DNA of 64,000 bases from Flammula alnicola (Eukaryota > Basidiomycota > Agaricomycetes > Agaricales > Strophariaceae): NCBI GenBank assembly GCA_015499995.1, contig JADNRV010000010.1, positions 434,001 through 498,000 on the forward strand, given 5' to 3'. Positions within the stretch are counted from its first letter, which is position 1, and each line of letters opens with the position of its first letter. Under the pieces are notes generated by a model, which was not told where the DNA came from, ran no database searches, and saw only the letters and a list, made by a program, of their open reading frames with translations. This document shows, piece after piece, positions 44,565-57,843 of the stretch. Both the position numbers and the translations under genes were made by a program.

Positions 44565-47500
44565 CTTGGCGTGTCTCTGTCTTGCGACCTAACGAATGCC
44601 TGCCAAGAACTTGGAAAGAAAAAGAATGGTTGGAGTTCACAAGAGTGGTGGAGTTCACGTCAATTTGCGATAAGTGGGATTAATTATTATTATATTAATA
44701 ATAAAATAAGACTTAAGTAAGTAGCAACTTCCACTTAATTTTGGCCACCTTCACCCCGAGCCAGATGTACTTAACTTGCTACCAGGCCTACCAGGTCAAA
44801 CTGAACCGAACATAAGGCTTATCTGCAGACTACTTCTCGAGTTTCGACGAATTACTGGTCATCAAAAAGTCAATGATACCCAGTTCCTATGTCGGTGCAA
44901 AGTTTTCTCATGATTTTCGACAACTTGAAGTTGAGATCTTTGAAAGCCTTGAAGTGACCAATACAAGTCAGTGAAATTCAATCCAGATAGATCTCGAGAA
45001 GGTTTTCTTTCCACGACGCTAGAAGTGGATGAATTGCGTTTGTCGCGGTCGGGCGCCGTTATAAACTTCTTAAAGGGAAAACGACGATGAATCTAGACCA
45101 TGGCAAAATTCCTATTGGCTGTACCTCCAGCGACAAAGGCGGTTCAGAGGCAGCCAATCACTGCCCTATTTCCGGATCCGGAGTATGGTCCGCTTATCTC
45201 ATTGGTTTTCGCTGCATGCCTGCACTGTCATAAAAAATCCATCCAATTGGAAAGTGCAGGGATAACAATTCTTTGAATCGTCAAACGCATACTTAGTGAG
45301 TAAAACATCAGTGTATTTGTAACGAATAATGTAATGCATTCCCTGGTACTTTTTATCCCGTCTCTATGTGGCGTCCAATCAGGTTGTATCAAATTGAAAT
45401 GATAGACGTTTCGCGGGGAGTGAAGTTCTCCCAGATCGCCCTGACTTATCGGCTTCTAAAGCAAATATGGTTGGTTGTTATTAAAGCTCGCGTTTAAAGA
45501 TTGCCGCGGCCTATAATGGTTATACACTCAAAGATTCCAGAAAGACTCTTTGTTATTCCAACCTGCACGAGAAGTTAAGATGCATGGGAATGTAGAAGCA
45601 GCGACATTCTTCGCGTCTGGGAAACGCAAAGATATCAAAATATCAGGGCATTCACAGGAGTGAGTATACAGGAACATGGGAAAACTCAAGAAACTTGTGT
45701 TGACTGGAGCACCACATGGTCGGAGTCTGCAGGGCGTCAGGGTTGTCTGTCTCCTTCCGCTAAGCTTTCCATCGAGATTTCATCACGAAATGCGTGGCGC
45801 ACGACGGGGCCACGTGCCAACCGCACAATGCTCGTCATCCAATTAGGTCCGATAGTCAATGGATACCTGATTAAATGTGTTATCCCAAGATTGTAACGGC
45901 GCAGAGTAACCTGCAGAGGTCCTGGTTGACGCCCCCGACAATCTTCAGTATTTTCACAGGCTGTACTGCCGCAAACCAGAATACAAGTCAATCATGTCAA
46001 ACTTAACATATGGATCTAGTGAGCATACTAACATTGTATAAGGGTTAGCTGATGGTAACACACCCCTCGATAGACAGGCAGCTCAAAGTGCCGTGCTGTG
46101 AATAAAAGTACCCCAGAACTTGAGATGGTTACTCGCTCTCAATTAAGATGATGTTTCTTGCATATCCCCGATTCTTCAGCCTTGCTAAGTATCACTCGGT
46201 TGACGCGACCTGTCAGGCACCGATATAAATATATCTTTAAACTCGCTTTTTTTTCGTTTTCGATCCGCGTGGCTGGCCGCCGTAATAATGTAACCCGCAT
46301 AGGAAATTAATAAAGATAAGATATCTGGAACTATGTGGAATGACATGCCGAGGACTTCAAGTAAAGCTTGTGGGTTTTTAGACTGAATGTCAGACCCTTG
46401 ACCGTTCATCTAAGTTCTCGGTCGACAGTTGCCCAAAGCAAAAAGAGCAGGGGTTGGCGACAGTCGGAAACTTGGACATAAACCTCACTGGCAGATATGA
46501 TGTGTCTCTTATCTATCTGGCACATTTGCTCTCAATTCATTTAACTGACGTGAGTGGAGAAGGCAACGAGAGTCCTCTGAATTGAATGATTGATGCGTTG
46601 TTATTAATGTGTGCACGAAAAAACTCGCAGCATGTGTGCATACTACAGTATGACACTATTCCTATTTGCTTAACAGGTTATGTTATGCTATAAATAACGC
46701 AGCGGGCCGCTGAATGTCGCATCCGTCGCAAAGAGAGCGGAGAAATCGCTTGATTAGCGATTGCATCTTCTCGGGGACAAGTCTGAGAGGTTCTGATGCA
46801 CCCGAGCGCCCAATGCGTATCCAGATTGTTTGACATCGGTTAACAAGTCCCAGGGAGCGAACATTCAGGGCCTCGGAGAGAGGCTCGTGACTCGTCAGAC
46901 GCTACTTATGTCGCCTTCTGATTAGGCTCAATCCCAGGCTTCGGCGGAAAAATGTCGATATGGAGGTTAAGCATCGAGCTAAATATGTATGTCAATAATG
47001 AACATTGAGCTTACTGGATTCTTGTCGAGCTACCGCTCACCTGAGGTAGGTAGTAGTCGATGGAAGTCATCTATGCCCGTCCAACTCGGCGGTCAGAACG
47101 AGCATAGAAATCAGCAAGCACGCTTCATCTAATCGATGCGATTGACAAGGAGTTGGGAGCCAGACTCCAGCTGAGTCAGGTATCTCCAGTTGAAGACGCC
47201 ATTCTTCGGATCTTGACACTATCGCGCCCTATAATAGGCATCTATATCAATCTGCGAAGAAGCATACATACCTATGTTATTATCGTGTTCGATAAACATA
47301 ACTACAGAGTTCGGAAATGGTCCAAGGAACTGTCATGAAGGATATAATTGAATGAGAAGTCTGACATCAGACACTTCCTGGCAGGAATTCGAGAACTTGA
47401 GTCAATAGGAGACAGAGCTGAGATAGATCAATACTTCCATCTCGGAGAAAAGATGAAGATTTATTCGCCCTGGTAGTCAACAGAATGAGTTAGGAGACTG

Positions 47501-50500
47501 GCCACTGTAGATAGAAAAGATAAAAGAACGGTGGTCCTATCTAGGACAGTGCAACAGTGAAACGACTGTGCTATTCCAGGATAGTAGTTGCCCCGTTCAG
47601 ACACGACATGCAGACTGGATCGTCTGAGACTAGAAAACAGTATCGCGGGAAGAAATGTTCTGCAAGTGGCCCATATCCGGCAGAAGGTTGCAGTCTGCTG
47701 GTGACATGACCGGTTCCGTACTGCATATGCTACCATAGCAGGCTTTGCCATACTTGGTTACACCCGGTGATTTTAGGAAGACCCACTGCTGGCGTGCGGT
47801 GAGCAGTTCACACAAGAGACAACAGTTCTGCGGAGTCAAAGTGTATACGCTGAGTAGAAGACTTCGGTACGTCCGGCGAGTGATGGAGCCGCCACCGTCA
47901 CCGAACCAGCTCCAATCAAGCCAGACTTCGACACACTGGGAAACGACAAGCTGCGCGAATGATATCAAGAACAAAGGACAGATGCAGAAACTGCGGCCGT
48001 CGCACGGTATTTGGACAAGTCAGCCCTTTGCCTGATTCCGAGGAACCGCGTCAGTTGATCCCGGGAGCCTTGTTACCTGTGCTCGCCATAAACGACGCAA
48101 AAAAAAGCCGGCCGGGCAAGGTCACAGATCCTGAGAAGCGTTTAGGCTGAGAAGTCGAACCCATCGAACCTCCTTTGATGCTTTTATGTATGTTGGTATG
48201 TTGCCAGCGGGCGTCGCGGCGCGGGCGCAAGGTCATACGTATACCTTGGTACCGACTAGTTTTTGCGTAGGATTTTCCGAGCCCGAGAGCGAAGTCACAT
48301 AATGAAGGACTGCCAAGTGTGCCCAAGCTATAATTACGGCAGGGCTTCACTTCTCGGATCGAAAACTCGGGCCGCCTGTTATAAATGGTGTAGTAATCGT
48401 TCAGTAAACTTTTTGACAACGAGAGAATAGAATTGTCACGTTAGCCCGAATTCCTGCATCTTGGACGCCAAGGACCAGGCACAGCATGTGTAGGAGTAGC
48501 TCGTAAAGACCAAGGCGGCGGCGGCGGTATTTTACACAAATATAGAGACAATTGTAAGAAGGGCTTCTATGCCCCGTGAGCTCTGCCGTAAGCAAACTGG
48601 GAAAGATTCAATTGTGAAGCCAGGTTCCATCCACTCGCAGAGAGCAAAAGAGTCCGAATCGCATAACCGACATAGAATCCGAAGTAATTAGTATACATAT
48701 ATGTAAATTTAAACCAGAAAGAAAGGCTTACCTCGGATGTAACCTTATGCAAAGTGTGAATTTTGACCGCTTCTTTCAGAACTGGCTCCCCATGCAATCT
48801 TTGCTATTGGATTCGCATAAACCTCACTCCCAGGACACTGAGATCATGATTAATATTAGCGTTTCTCCATGGCTACAGGTTCGGCGGCAGTTGGGTTCAC
48901 GGATTCACGCCAGGACCCGAGAACGTAGAACGTGAGGGCATGTGCAGGCGAGAAGAAGTGTGAGAGGAACCCGTAAAGAGCGGGTGGGTCTGCAGAATCC
49001 TGCTCATGAGAATCCGCAACAGTGTTGGCCAGTTGCGTCAGAGGGCTATGCGATGCGAGTATTTGGATTGACCTAAAGGGTGAGCAAACCTGTCGATCCC
49101 CATCAATGACTCATGTCCTCACCTGTTGAATACTTGTCCTCACGCACTGCTCAGCCGGGCATGAAAGGGCATGAACTAAAAGGGTCCGAAGTTCACCAGC
49201 GACCGCCTCAACGATAGATCACTCACGATTCTATACGAAATGGCTCACATTGACTGAATGGTAGGTGGTGTAGCGTTAATGATCCGAGTCGGCATGAAAG
49301 CCAACAGCTATCCTGGGTATTATGAATCGGTACAGCTTGGTACAGCTCATCGGTTCTCTGGAAATAGGAAACAAGAGTGCCGCATGACCTGTCCCAGTTT
49401 CATTTTCTAGATAGCCGCTGCCGAAAAGAACAAATAACTCACAGCCTGGTGTACCTCGGAGGTGAATCCCTCGACAGGCTGTCATAGTTTTTCGTTGTAA
49501 ATTTAAAAGGAAGAGTTGCTAGCATGTGACGGTTTGGTGATGCGTTGGTGATGTTGTTGAAACGACTTCATGGTGATAACAACACATCCAAATAAGTGCG
49601 AGATTGTAGTGAACTCTCATGTACACTACTAATATGGGGCCTCGAACAGTAATAAGTTACTTAAGGCTTCTGGACTGGATCCGCACCTTCATAACCAGGT
49701 CTCTTAACTCCCACTTATACGCTCTGATTGGCATCGACGCTTTTCATACTTACCTTTTCGACTTTGGCACGTCGACAGCGACAAGTTTGACTCTTTGACT
49801 CGGACGCCGTCAGCAGATCAGTATCTGTTGCGCCAGCGAATGTGTCACGGCGGTACAGTTTCTGCGGCTCTCCTGTGGCTCCTGTTAGTAAGATACTCCG
49901 TTGATCGTGTCAATGGAAATAACCTGCCTCGCACCCGGATGAAGTGCCAAATTTCGAAGTTCGATCAAGCATTGGATACCAGAACAGATAAGATCATGCA
50001 CGCGGAGATGAGTATCACCTGTCCATTTGGCAATGGCTGTCCCGGGTTTTGACACTAGGGCAGACCTTCGACTCGCTGAGGTTGCTCCGTTCGTCTTCCT
50101 GGTAGGTCATACGGCCCTCAAGCTCCCTCTCTATCGCCTCCTTTCGAGGTATGTATTATGCTGGCATTTCAGGACTCGATTAACGTCATTACCTACATCT
50201 CCGTCATATAAATTGGTGCGCCCATATCAAGGATAGTGTAACTAATAATGTCAACTTGCAAGTGCCTTGCTGAGGGCGACGTATGATTAGCGGAATGAAT
50301 ACCAATTTATCAGTGTACTGACAGATTGCCAGCATGGCTGTCGTCAATGGTGTAGTCCTTCATCCATCTGGCTTGTAAGTACATACATACCCTAGACTTG
50401 CGATTGACAGAAATCTGTTGCATATGGCATATTTCTGTTGTAGCCGACAGATACGGTATTTTGAGAAGTTGGAGATATGGAGTAGAGAATGTTCCCATCT

Positions 50501-50707
50501 GAGCGGTTTCTGTCAGATCTGGCGTATGATAGGGTCATTTCCCGTCGTGAGGAGGAGGTATTAAAGAAGCGGACCGGCGAACTGTGAGCTGGATCTCAAA
50601 CCGACGAACCGGTTTCTCTCTGATCGATTTCCGATTGAGCCGATTCCCGCACTTCTCTTCTTTGCACGATCGCTTCTTCAAAACTCTCTTCTCTGCAACA
50701 GGGAGCC
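44565..50707. other. Long gene-free stretch (6.1 kb)
   Basis: No gene I can support. Open frames are short, lack splice partners, and overlap in both strands. A phrase reading SDILRVWETQR near 45604-45640 resembles one WD40 strand but is isolated. Frames at 47630-47974 (minus), 47745-48035 (plus) and 48051-48419 (minus) are open yet match nothing I recognise. Codon-poor, A/T-leaning sequence suggests old transposon or gene debris. Confidence 0.35.
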
Positions 50708-50714
50708 TATATAA
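50708..50714 (+). promoter_or_regulatory. TATA-like box upstream of the 50757 gene
   Basis: TATATAA lies 43 bp before the ATG, after a long pyrimidine-rich run (50605-50700). This is a plausible core promoter for a fungal gene with a short 5' UTR. Confidence 0.4.
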
Positions 50715-50756
50715 CTGCCCCTTCTTCCTTATTCCCGACTCTCTTATTTCCCCCCA

Positions 50757-51635
50757 ATGTCGTCTGCCTACCATCTTCGCCCTGTCTCAGACAACTCCCC
50801 CTCGCCGTCCCCAACAGCCTCCACAACTTCGCCCGCCGACAGCTACAAACAACCCATGGGCCATTCACCACCCCCAAATCCAGCACAAAACGGTCGCTTA
50901 CGTCGTCCTCTGTCTCCAAGTTCTCTTCGAGGTATGTCTGCGCATCTCACTCGTTCGATATTTCTTTAGTTCATATTTTCCCTAGATGTCGATCTCAGCC
51001 AAACCACTGATATGACACATCGTAAATATCCTACGCCTCCAACAGGTCACGACTTGATGGCCATGTTCCCCCCCGCGCCACCTGACAACTTCCCGGAGAT
51101 GAGACCAGGGCCCACGAGCGGCTTCTTTCAGCGTCAGGAACGGGCTTTCTTCGCGCAGGCCGGGAAAGAGATCGTGCGCGTACGAGTAGAGGTTGACTTT
51201 CCTCATGGAGCAGAGCCCGAACCTGTCAAGTCGAGGCCTGTCAATACGTCGTCTCGACCGTGGATGAACGGACCTGCTGCGCCGTCTTCTTCGACTATGC
51301 CCCATCATTCACCGGTGCAATCATCGTCGGCGCCCATTCTGTATCCCCATCCTCCTACCCGACCCTCACAACGAGGGGTCATCTCTGCAACCCCAGCGCC
51401 GCTCTATCCCGCGACTTCCTCACATGCATCACCGATTAGTCAAGCACCCAGTTTGCATCCGACACCGTTGGGCACGGGACTACGCACGCCTCCGCAGGAC
51501 TCCATTCCTCCGCATCCTTCGAAACCCGAATACACAAACGAAGAATACGATGATGAATCGTGGAGGCGGCCCATGCCCTACGCTGAACGGAGACGAGCAG
51601 GCAAACACACAAGGCGTGTTATCGTTAGAACATAA
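50757..51635 (+). CDS. Pro/Ser-rich protein, unknown
   Basis: Predicted 274 residues from two exons (50757-50931, 50986-51635) with a 54-nt intron (GTATGT..TAG). The N-terminal 60 residues are Ser/Pro rich. After the intron comes the only segment with likely structure: HDLMAMFPPAPPDNFPEM, GFFQRQERAFFAQAGKEIVR and VRVEVDFPHG, about 70 residues, followed by a long Pro/Ser/His-rich disordered stretch and a basic end (PYAERRRAGKHTRRVIVRT). I do not recognise the family. The central block with its phenylalanines is where conservation would be expected. Promoter features (TATA-like box, CT-rich run) and the long clean frame support a real gene. Confidence 0.68.
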
Positions 51636-54600
51636 ATCACCTGCATCATGACCATCGGCAAATGCCATCATATCTGAATCTTTCCCAGATAACGGCTGTC
51701 TAGATAATGCCCTCCGCCATACGAACCATCATGCCCCCCATCTTGTCCGAATTTTTCCCTTTTTCCAATTTTTTTTTATATGGGTTTCTCGTCGTCCGCT
51801 CTTGTCGTTTTTTCGAGTCACCGCCATGACCGAATTTCATGTGTATGTCATCCTGTATCAAACTCTTTTTCTTGCCTCTGCTACTACTCGCATACCATAT
51901 GTTTGCTGTTTTCTTGTACAACCCAACCCCTCGTCGTCCATCATGAATTCTGACTTACCGCATAGTTGTCTCGCCTACTACTACTATTACCCCCTACATT
52001 GGTCTTGTCCTAACCTGCAATACATTGCCCCGTCTCTGCCCGCGAGCTTGTAATACCGATTCCCGACTCATTCTTGAAACGTTGGCTTGGAAGCCTCGAT
52101 CGGACATCTGCACCCCATCTCACCATTACATCTCCGAATAAGAATTAAAAAACGAGGGCCCGAATCGCCACACTACATCAGTGCTATACATATCTATCGC
52201 GCTGCGGCGGCCCAACATCAACGACGCCGTCAGAAGCCTTCCGCTAGAACCAATCGTCATCTCTCAAATATTTATGGACAAAAAAAGCACGACACGACAA
52301 GACGTACAATGTATGTACATATTTTAAACACCAACGCGTGCGCGTGTGTACACCTATGTATGTACGAGTACCCGGGCCATATTCGCCTACGTCCCGTCTC
52401 GATGGAGTCATCGCCTGCCACGTCCCGATCTCGCAAATCAGGTGGCAATGATCATGATCGATTCCGTGCGTGGTGCTTTTTTATTTCAGGACGGTGTGTG
52501 GGAATACTGGTCATAATTCTTGTTTTGGACGGTACCCACAATGCACTCCAGCCGTGCCGAGTGTGCCGGTCAATCCGGGAGTGAGTTATGTCACAGGTGT
52601 CTATTTTGGGTATGTATCATGTATCAGATTCATACCCGTTTTTGCTTCCGCGTCGGTACCTTGACGGGTAGCAAGATGAAATACATATGATCTATGACGC
52701 CTCGAGGGTCTCTCCGTCTTTGCGGAGTCACGATAAGGATGGGAGAATATCTGTAAGACTTCGGAGAGACTTGGGGGCCTTTTTCACGCACGCCTGTCTG
52801 CAGTATCGCCATCGCTCGCAATTCATGCTTAATGTACCACTCCGCGATGAAAGACCAGTGAACCCACTCTCACTGACGACAGGTCGGGAACAGTTCGAAA
52901 TATGGTCGTACCCTTGTGGTGGATGGAAACTTTATCAGCCCTTTAAGCAAACCTTGACCCCAATTTTATTATAGCTACACACTCCGCAGTCACTCCGTTG
53001 GAAGTGGGGCTTGGGTCTAGATTAACGGAATCGACTAGTAATCAGGGATCGTAGATAACCCAACATCACACACGGAGACAGCTGACATGGTCCTCAATGC
53101 TCATCAGCGCACGGAGTCGGACTTCAAGCTGGAAGCATAAAAGCCCCGTCGTTCCGTAAGTAGCCCTTCGTGAACTTTCTCTAACGGCGTTCACGATGGA
53201 AGGAATGCAAAGGCGATCTCCGACATAGGCGAATAAAGGCGGCTGGAAATATGCGTCTCAAAACATCCGATGTGCCCATTTTCTGTACGCCACCCATCGA
53301 TAAACACATTGTAAAATAAAAGGATTGAATTAAATTCTGCGAGATCCATTGCTATTGCCAAGACAGGACAGGATCTAATCTCGAGGCTGGTACGAGGCAA
53401 TGATTATTCGCTTCGATTCTCGTACGATTGACAGATGCAGTTTACATGCAAGACGAAAATGTATTTCTCAGCCTTGAGTACTGAGTATTGTACGACTCGC
53501 CTTGATCGATTAATCGCATATCGGTCAGCATTTACGAGTTTATACACACCCCCACAAGCCCCGCGGTGCTCAAAAGTACAATAAGATCAATACAGCCTGA
53601 ATACAGCATCAACATCAATAGCGAAGTTTCCGAAAAGCCAGCCTCACAACCTTGAGGCAAAGCACGGCTACTTAATGCAAAAGTTGCATAAACCGCGGTA
53701 ACAAAAAATTCCCTGATCCGTGCCCGCTGACTTCTCTGTCAGACTAACGTCCAGGTCCATCCACCGACCAACGTAAATTGCTTGACGCCCATGCCATTGT
53801 TTCGTCAAATTTCAGGCTCAAGTAGGAAGCAACAACCCGAGGATAACGTCGCTGGATTCCAAGCTTTTGGATAATCACGGAATGCAGGACTCCGGATATG
53901 ATGCATCCGCATCCACAACGTATCGCTATTTCAATTCATTGGTAAATTCAGCGCAAATGAACTGTAAGACGCGTCTATGCATAGAGTAAGTGAAAACCAG
54001 TTTTGGAAGCGAAGACCGGAAGGAGGGTGTTTTTCATTCAACCTACTGTAATTGGGGGGTTCGGTTTGTGTAAAGCTCGAGAGCCGCGCGATATTGGCCG
54101 GAACAAATGAAAAAAATGAATTCAATCTGACAGCGATATCCACCAGTGACCACCAGTCCGACATGAGAGCATGGACATCAAGATAAAGAAAGCCAAGGAT
54201 GGAGCATCTTCAGCAGACGTGTAATCTTGGCCAGAGGCTGAGCGCCGAGCTTGCGGCCATATTCGGCTGAAGATCAGAGTAAGGTTTAAGTACGGGATAC
54301 GGCGATGAGATCGATGCTCACCGGCTCATCGGGGTTCGTAAACACCTTGAAGCTACACTAGGAGTCGAGCCAGCCTCGCGAGCTTCGGTTTACCTTAATC
54401 TATAGGCCTGATACGCTGCGGAGAGGACCATGCACCGGCACAGACTGGCACACACAGTTACACTTCGTGTGAGCTTGCGCACGAGCCGACGCATCTATTT
54501 TGATGGTCGCGAGTGTAAAGATGTCGATGACTGTTAACAAGCAGGAATTTTTTTTTGGCGCAAAATTAGAAATCACTGCGAATAACGTAACGAAGAGTCT

Positions 54601-56136
54601 CCATACCTCTTCTCGTATCACAACATGTGCAGAGGCAGTGTAGGGCATCTCCACAGAACGACGTGTGGACGAGGATTGCGCCATGAATATGTTTTGCTTT
54701 GTATACGCAGGTGGAGGTCTGACGTTTAGCAGCCGTTGTGTCACACACACGCCACAAGCCACCCTCTCATCCGAGTCAACGCATCATTCATACATGCATG
54801 AATCTCAAGAGATAGCGCAATAAAAGCACAGACACTCGGCGGCGGCGGGTTATTTCCGGGCCAGAGACAGGCTACTGAAAATCTGAGCAACTGCGTGGCT
54901 GGCGATGTCCGAGAAAATGATGCATATGGGCGTTGGAAGAACAAGAAGGACCGGCGTTCTGCAGGCTATGGAGATCTTAAAAAGTCCGCGCAATCAGTTC
55001 TGTCCCCGAATGACATGTCATGTCAGATTGAAGGCTCTAGTAGCTATGGAGCTACTTAGGTCCCGGTAAGGCAAGGACAGCACAAAGGGAGGGCATTATT
55101 AATCCATAAAAGGGCCCCGCGAGTGCCAAAACAGGTTCGCTTACGCCAACGTAGCTACGGCGACAAAAAGCGTCCATTATGATACACGCCTGAAAGCATG
55201 ATCTGTCAGAAAGGGTTATGCCCTTTTCTCGCAAGGATGACGTCGACTGGAGGGCGTAAGCCGGTCTACGGGACGAGAAAAGGTACCCAAATGCCACGGT
55301 CCGATGTCCTAGTCCGACTGGAGTACGGTTGGGAAGTTGGAAACCCCACTAGGAAAAAATGTAAGAGCACTGTTACATCGTAGACATCCAAGTAATGCTG
55401 GAGCAATCCTGAGGGACAGAAACTGAAGGCCACAGTAGGTAAGCCGTGGATCTTTTAACGGCGTGAGTATCGGCTTTTGTCAAGAGGAGGGAGGTCGACT
55501 GGTCCTTGCTTTCGGAAGCATTTTCGTAATTCGCGACATACAAACTAAAATTATGCTGTCGAACCGGTCGCTGGAGGTAGAACATTAGCAATTTTGGGTT
55601 AACATGACATGAAGGTATTGAACATGCCATTTGTGTCATTTGAGTTTGACGGTGACCCTTGCAAGAGAGAGTCAAGTATTGTTCAAAGCTATTCAAGACA
55701 GATACGACATAAGCAAGGCATGGGTGGACGTTAACGAGGGAGGAGGGGGTCCAGGAACATGCCCACACCGGTGTTTCTATCGTCAAGTTCAAGAAGAAAG
55801 GGCCAAGGCAATTCGAAACATACAAGTTTAATCTCAACCCGGCACATTCCGGCAATAATTCCATGGCTCTTATTAATATTCACAAACGGCAAACATACAT
55901 GAAAAAAAAATCCATGTTGCTGGAATCAGCGTTTAAAGCCCTCTTATATCTCTGTTACTTCTATCCGATGTGATGATCTTTCTTGACAATATCGAACACC
56001 CATCCTGTTTTGACTTCGGGCACGTGAACCAATAGCTGTCTCCGCATGACTCGTCGGGCCTCGGCCTCAAGTGTACACTGTAACCCCTCATCGTCCTCTA
56101 ACTTCATCAGGTCAGACGCCATAAGCATATCTCGCC
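51636..56136. other. Long gene-free stretch (4.5 kb)
   Basis: The first 400 bp is probably 3' UTR of the preceding gene. Beyond that I find no supported gene; frames at 52087-52584, 52687-52974 and 55373-55864 (minus) have no recognisable domain. A 10-bp palindrome TGACATGTCA sits at about 55012-55021. Confidence 0.35.
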
Positions 56137-57398
56137 ATGGTCGACAAGAAACTCGATAACGACGTTGCGCAATTCTGTGCGATCACTGGGGCATCGTATG
56201 TGCTTTGCATCCTGATATATGATCTGGAGCTGATCACACCCACTGATTAGGGCGAGAGATGCGAAAAAGTTTCTTGACGCACATAAACGATTAGATATTG
56301 CCATTGATGCGTATTATGACAACCCGGGCGCTTTCTCGGGCTCAGGGCGTCGGAAAGACTCATCGGCTCCATCAACGAGCAAGTTGGGGCAGCTTTTCGA
56401 TAAATATAAAGGTTGGTGCGGGATTTCTATCATCGGGCTCGACATTCTCGTGCAGTTTGGCTTACCAGATTTATTTCATCCTCTAGACCCGGACGAGGAT
56501 GATATAACGGTAGATGGGACGATAAAGTTTTGTGAAGACCTAGAAGTCGATCCAGAAGACGTCGTGCTTCTCGCAGTTGCGTATGAACTCAAGTCACCAA
56601 GAATGGGACGGTGGACAAAGCAGGGGTGGATAGATGGGTGGAAAGCGATTGGGTGTGTATTCCACGTCAAATCATATCTTCAATACGAATCTTATCTTAT
56701 GATCACGCCGCTACAGAACGGATTCAATATCAGGCATGAAGAGTGCGCTAACAAGACTGCGAAATCGACTTGCGTCAGATCCCAGCTACTTCCAGAAGGT
56801 GTATAACCACACCTTCGATTTTGCACGTATCGAAGGGCAAAGGAGTCTCGGTGAGTCTTGCATCCGCAGGGTTTTGACGTTAAGCTTGATGGGTTAACTA
56901 TCAGGCCTCGAAACTGCACAAGCTTTATGGGGTTTACTCCTGCCTCACGGATTTCAAGGCGGGGCCTTGTCCCACATAACCACTCGCGATGGTGATGATG
57001 ATGTCAAAATGGACGAAGAGGGTTGGAAGGAAGAGTATAATCAGTGGTGGTTCGACTTCCTGACTCAGAAAGGGCACAAGGGTGTCAGTAAAGACACTTG
57101 GGTCATGGTTCGTTGCATTTCGTTTTTATTCTTAACACTCTTTCTCGGGTCTCTTATTACCGTCTAACTCCCTCGCACATGCTCAAATACCGGTTGTTCT
57201 TTTTGCCTAGTTTCTTGATTTCATCCGCTCGATCGACTCCAACTTCTCAAACTATGACATGGAAGGTAAGTATCGGTATTCTGGACATCATTTTTGCCCG
57301 CAGTCTGATGCAAGCCCCGGGCTTTCATAGCCGCATGGCCGTCGACTATCGACGATTTCGTAGAATATGGGAAGGAACGCCTGCTTTCTGGCGCATGA
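56137..57398 (+). CDS. DCN1: Dcn1-like cullin neddylation E3 (DCUN1 family)
   Basis: Dcn1 promotes transfer of Nedd8 from Ubc12 to cullins, switching on SCF-type ubiquitin ligases. Predicted 281 residues from seven exons: 56137-56195, 56251-56411, 56487-56652, 56717-56850, 56905-57107, 57211-57265, 57331-57398. Residues 1-45 form the UBA-like domain (VAQFCAITGASARDAKKFLD, DIAIDAYYDNPGAF). The PONY/DCUN1 domain follows: LGQLFDKYKDPDEDDITVDG, IKFCEDLEVDPEDVVLLAVA, YELKSPRMGRWTKQGWIDGW, YNHTFDFARIEGQRSLGLET, ALWGLLLPHGF, and the C-terminal AAWPSTIDDFVEYGKER that carries the cullin-binding patch residues. An Asp/Glu-rich insert (DGDDDVKMDEEGW) lies before the last third. The third exon joins across an in-frame-looking 75-nt intron that must be removed to obtain KDPDED. 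Domain content and length are typical. Confidence 0.94.
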
Positions 57399-57843
57399 AG
57401 CAACCTTGGACTCAGTTTCATCGCTCAGTGTCTTGCAGCTACTTCATAGAGCCGATTTAGCGCCTGTACTATATATCTCAATAGGAATCCAAACTCACTA
57501 ATTCATGTAGATGGATCTGACTTCTTCCTCTACGTATGATGTGCCCAGCTCTCTGATATAGTATACGTACTCAGTGGTGATGGCAACTTGCTTTTCAGTG
57601 AAATAACAAGAGCCCTGTCGCAGAAGTACAAACCAACCCCAAAGCAATCGCAACGCTCGAGACAAGCCTGAGAGTTGGAATTCAGACGAAGCTTCGCGGG
57701 AAAATGGCAAAAAGTCTGTCAGCAGTTCACTTAATGGGTGTTGTATGGAAAGTTCTACTCGTCGTGCCTCGCACTCAGTAATTCAATGACAAAGATGCCA
57801 CCCGTCCTACATTAATCCCATGCCGAGACCATGTGCATCATAC
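57399..57843. other. Short gene-free stretch
   Basis: 3' flank of DCN1. A 70-codon minus-strand frame at 57498-57710 (ending EEEVRSIYMN) is open but cannot be connected to a gene. Confidence 0.35.

Noticed and set aside
48051..48419. 122-residue minus-strand frame thought to be rDNA-related
   Set aside because: The nucleotide sequence does not resemble conserved rRNA segments, and no repeat of it is seen in the window.
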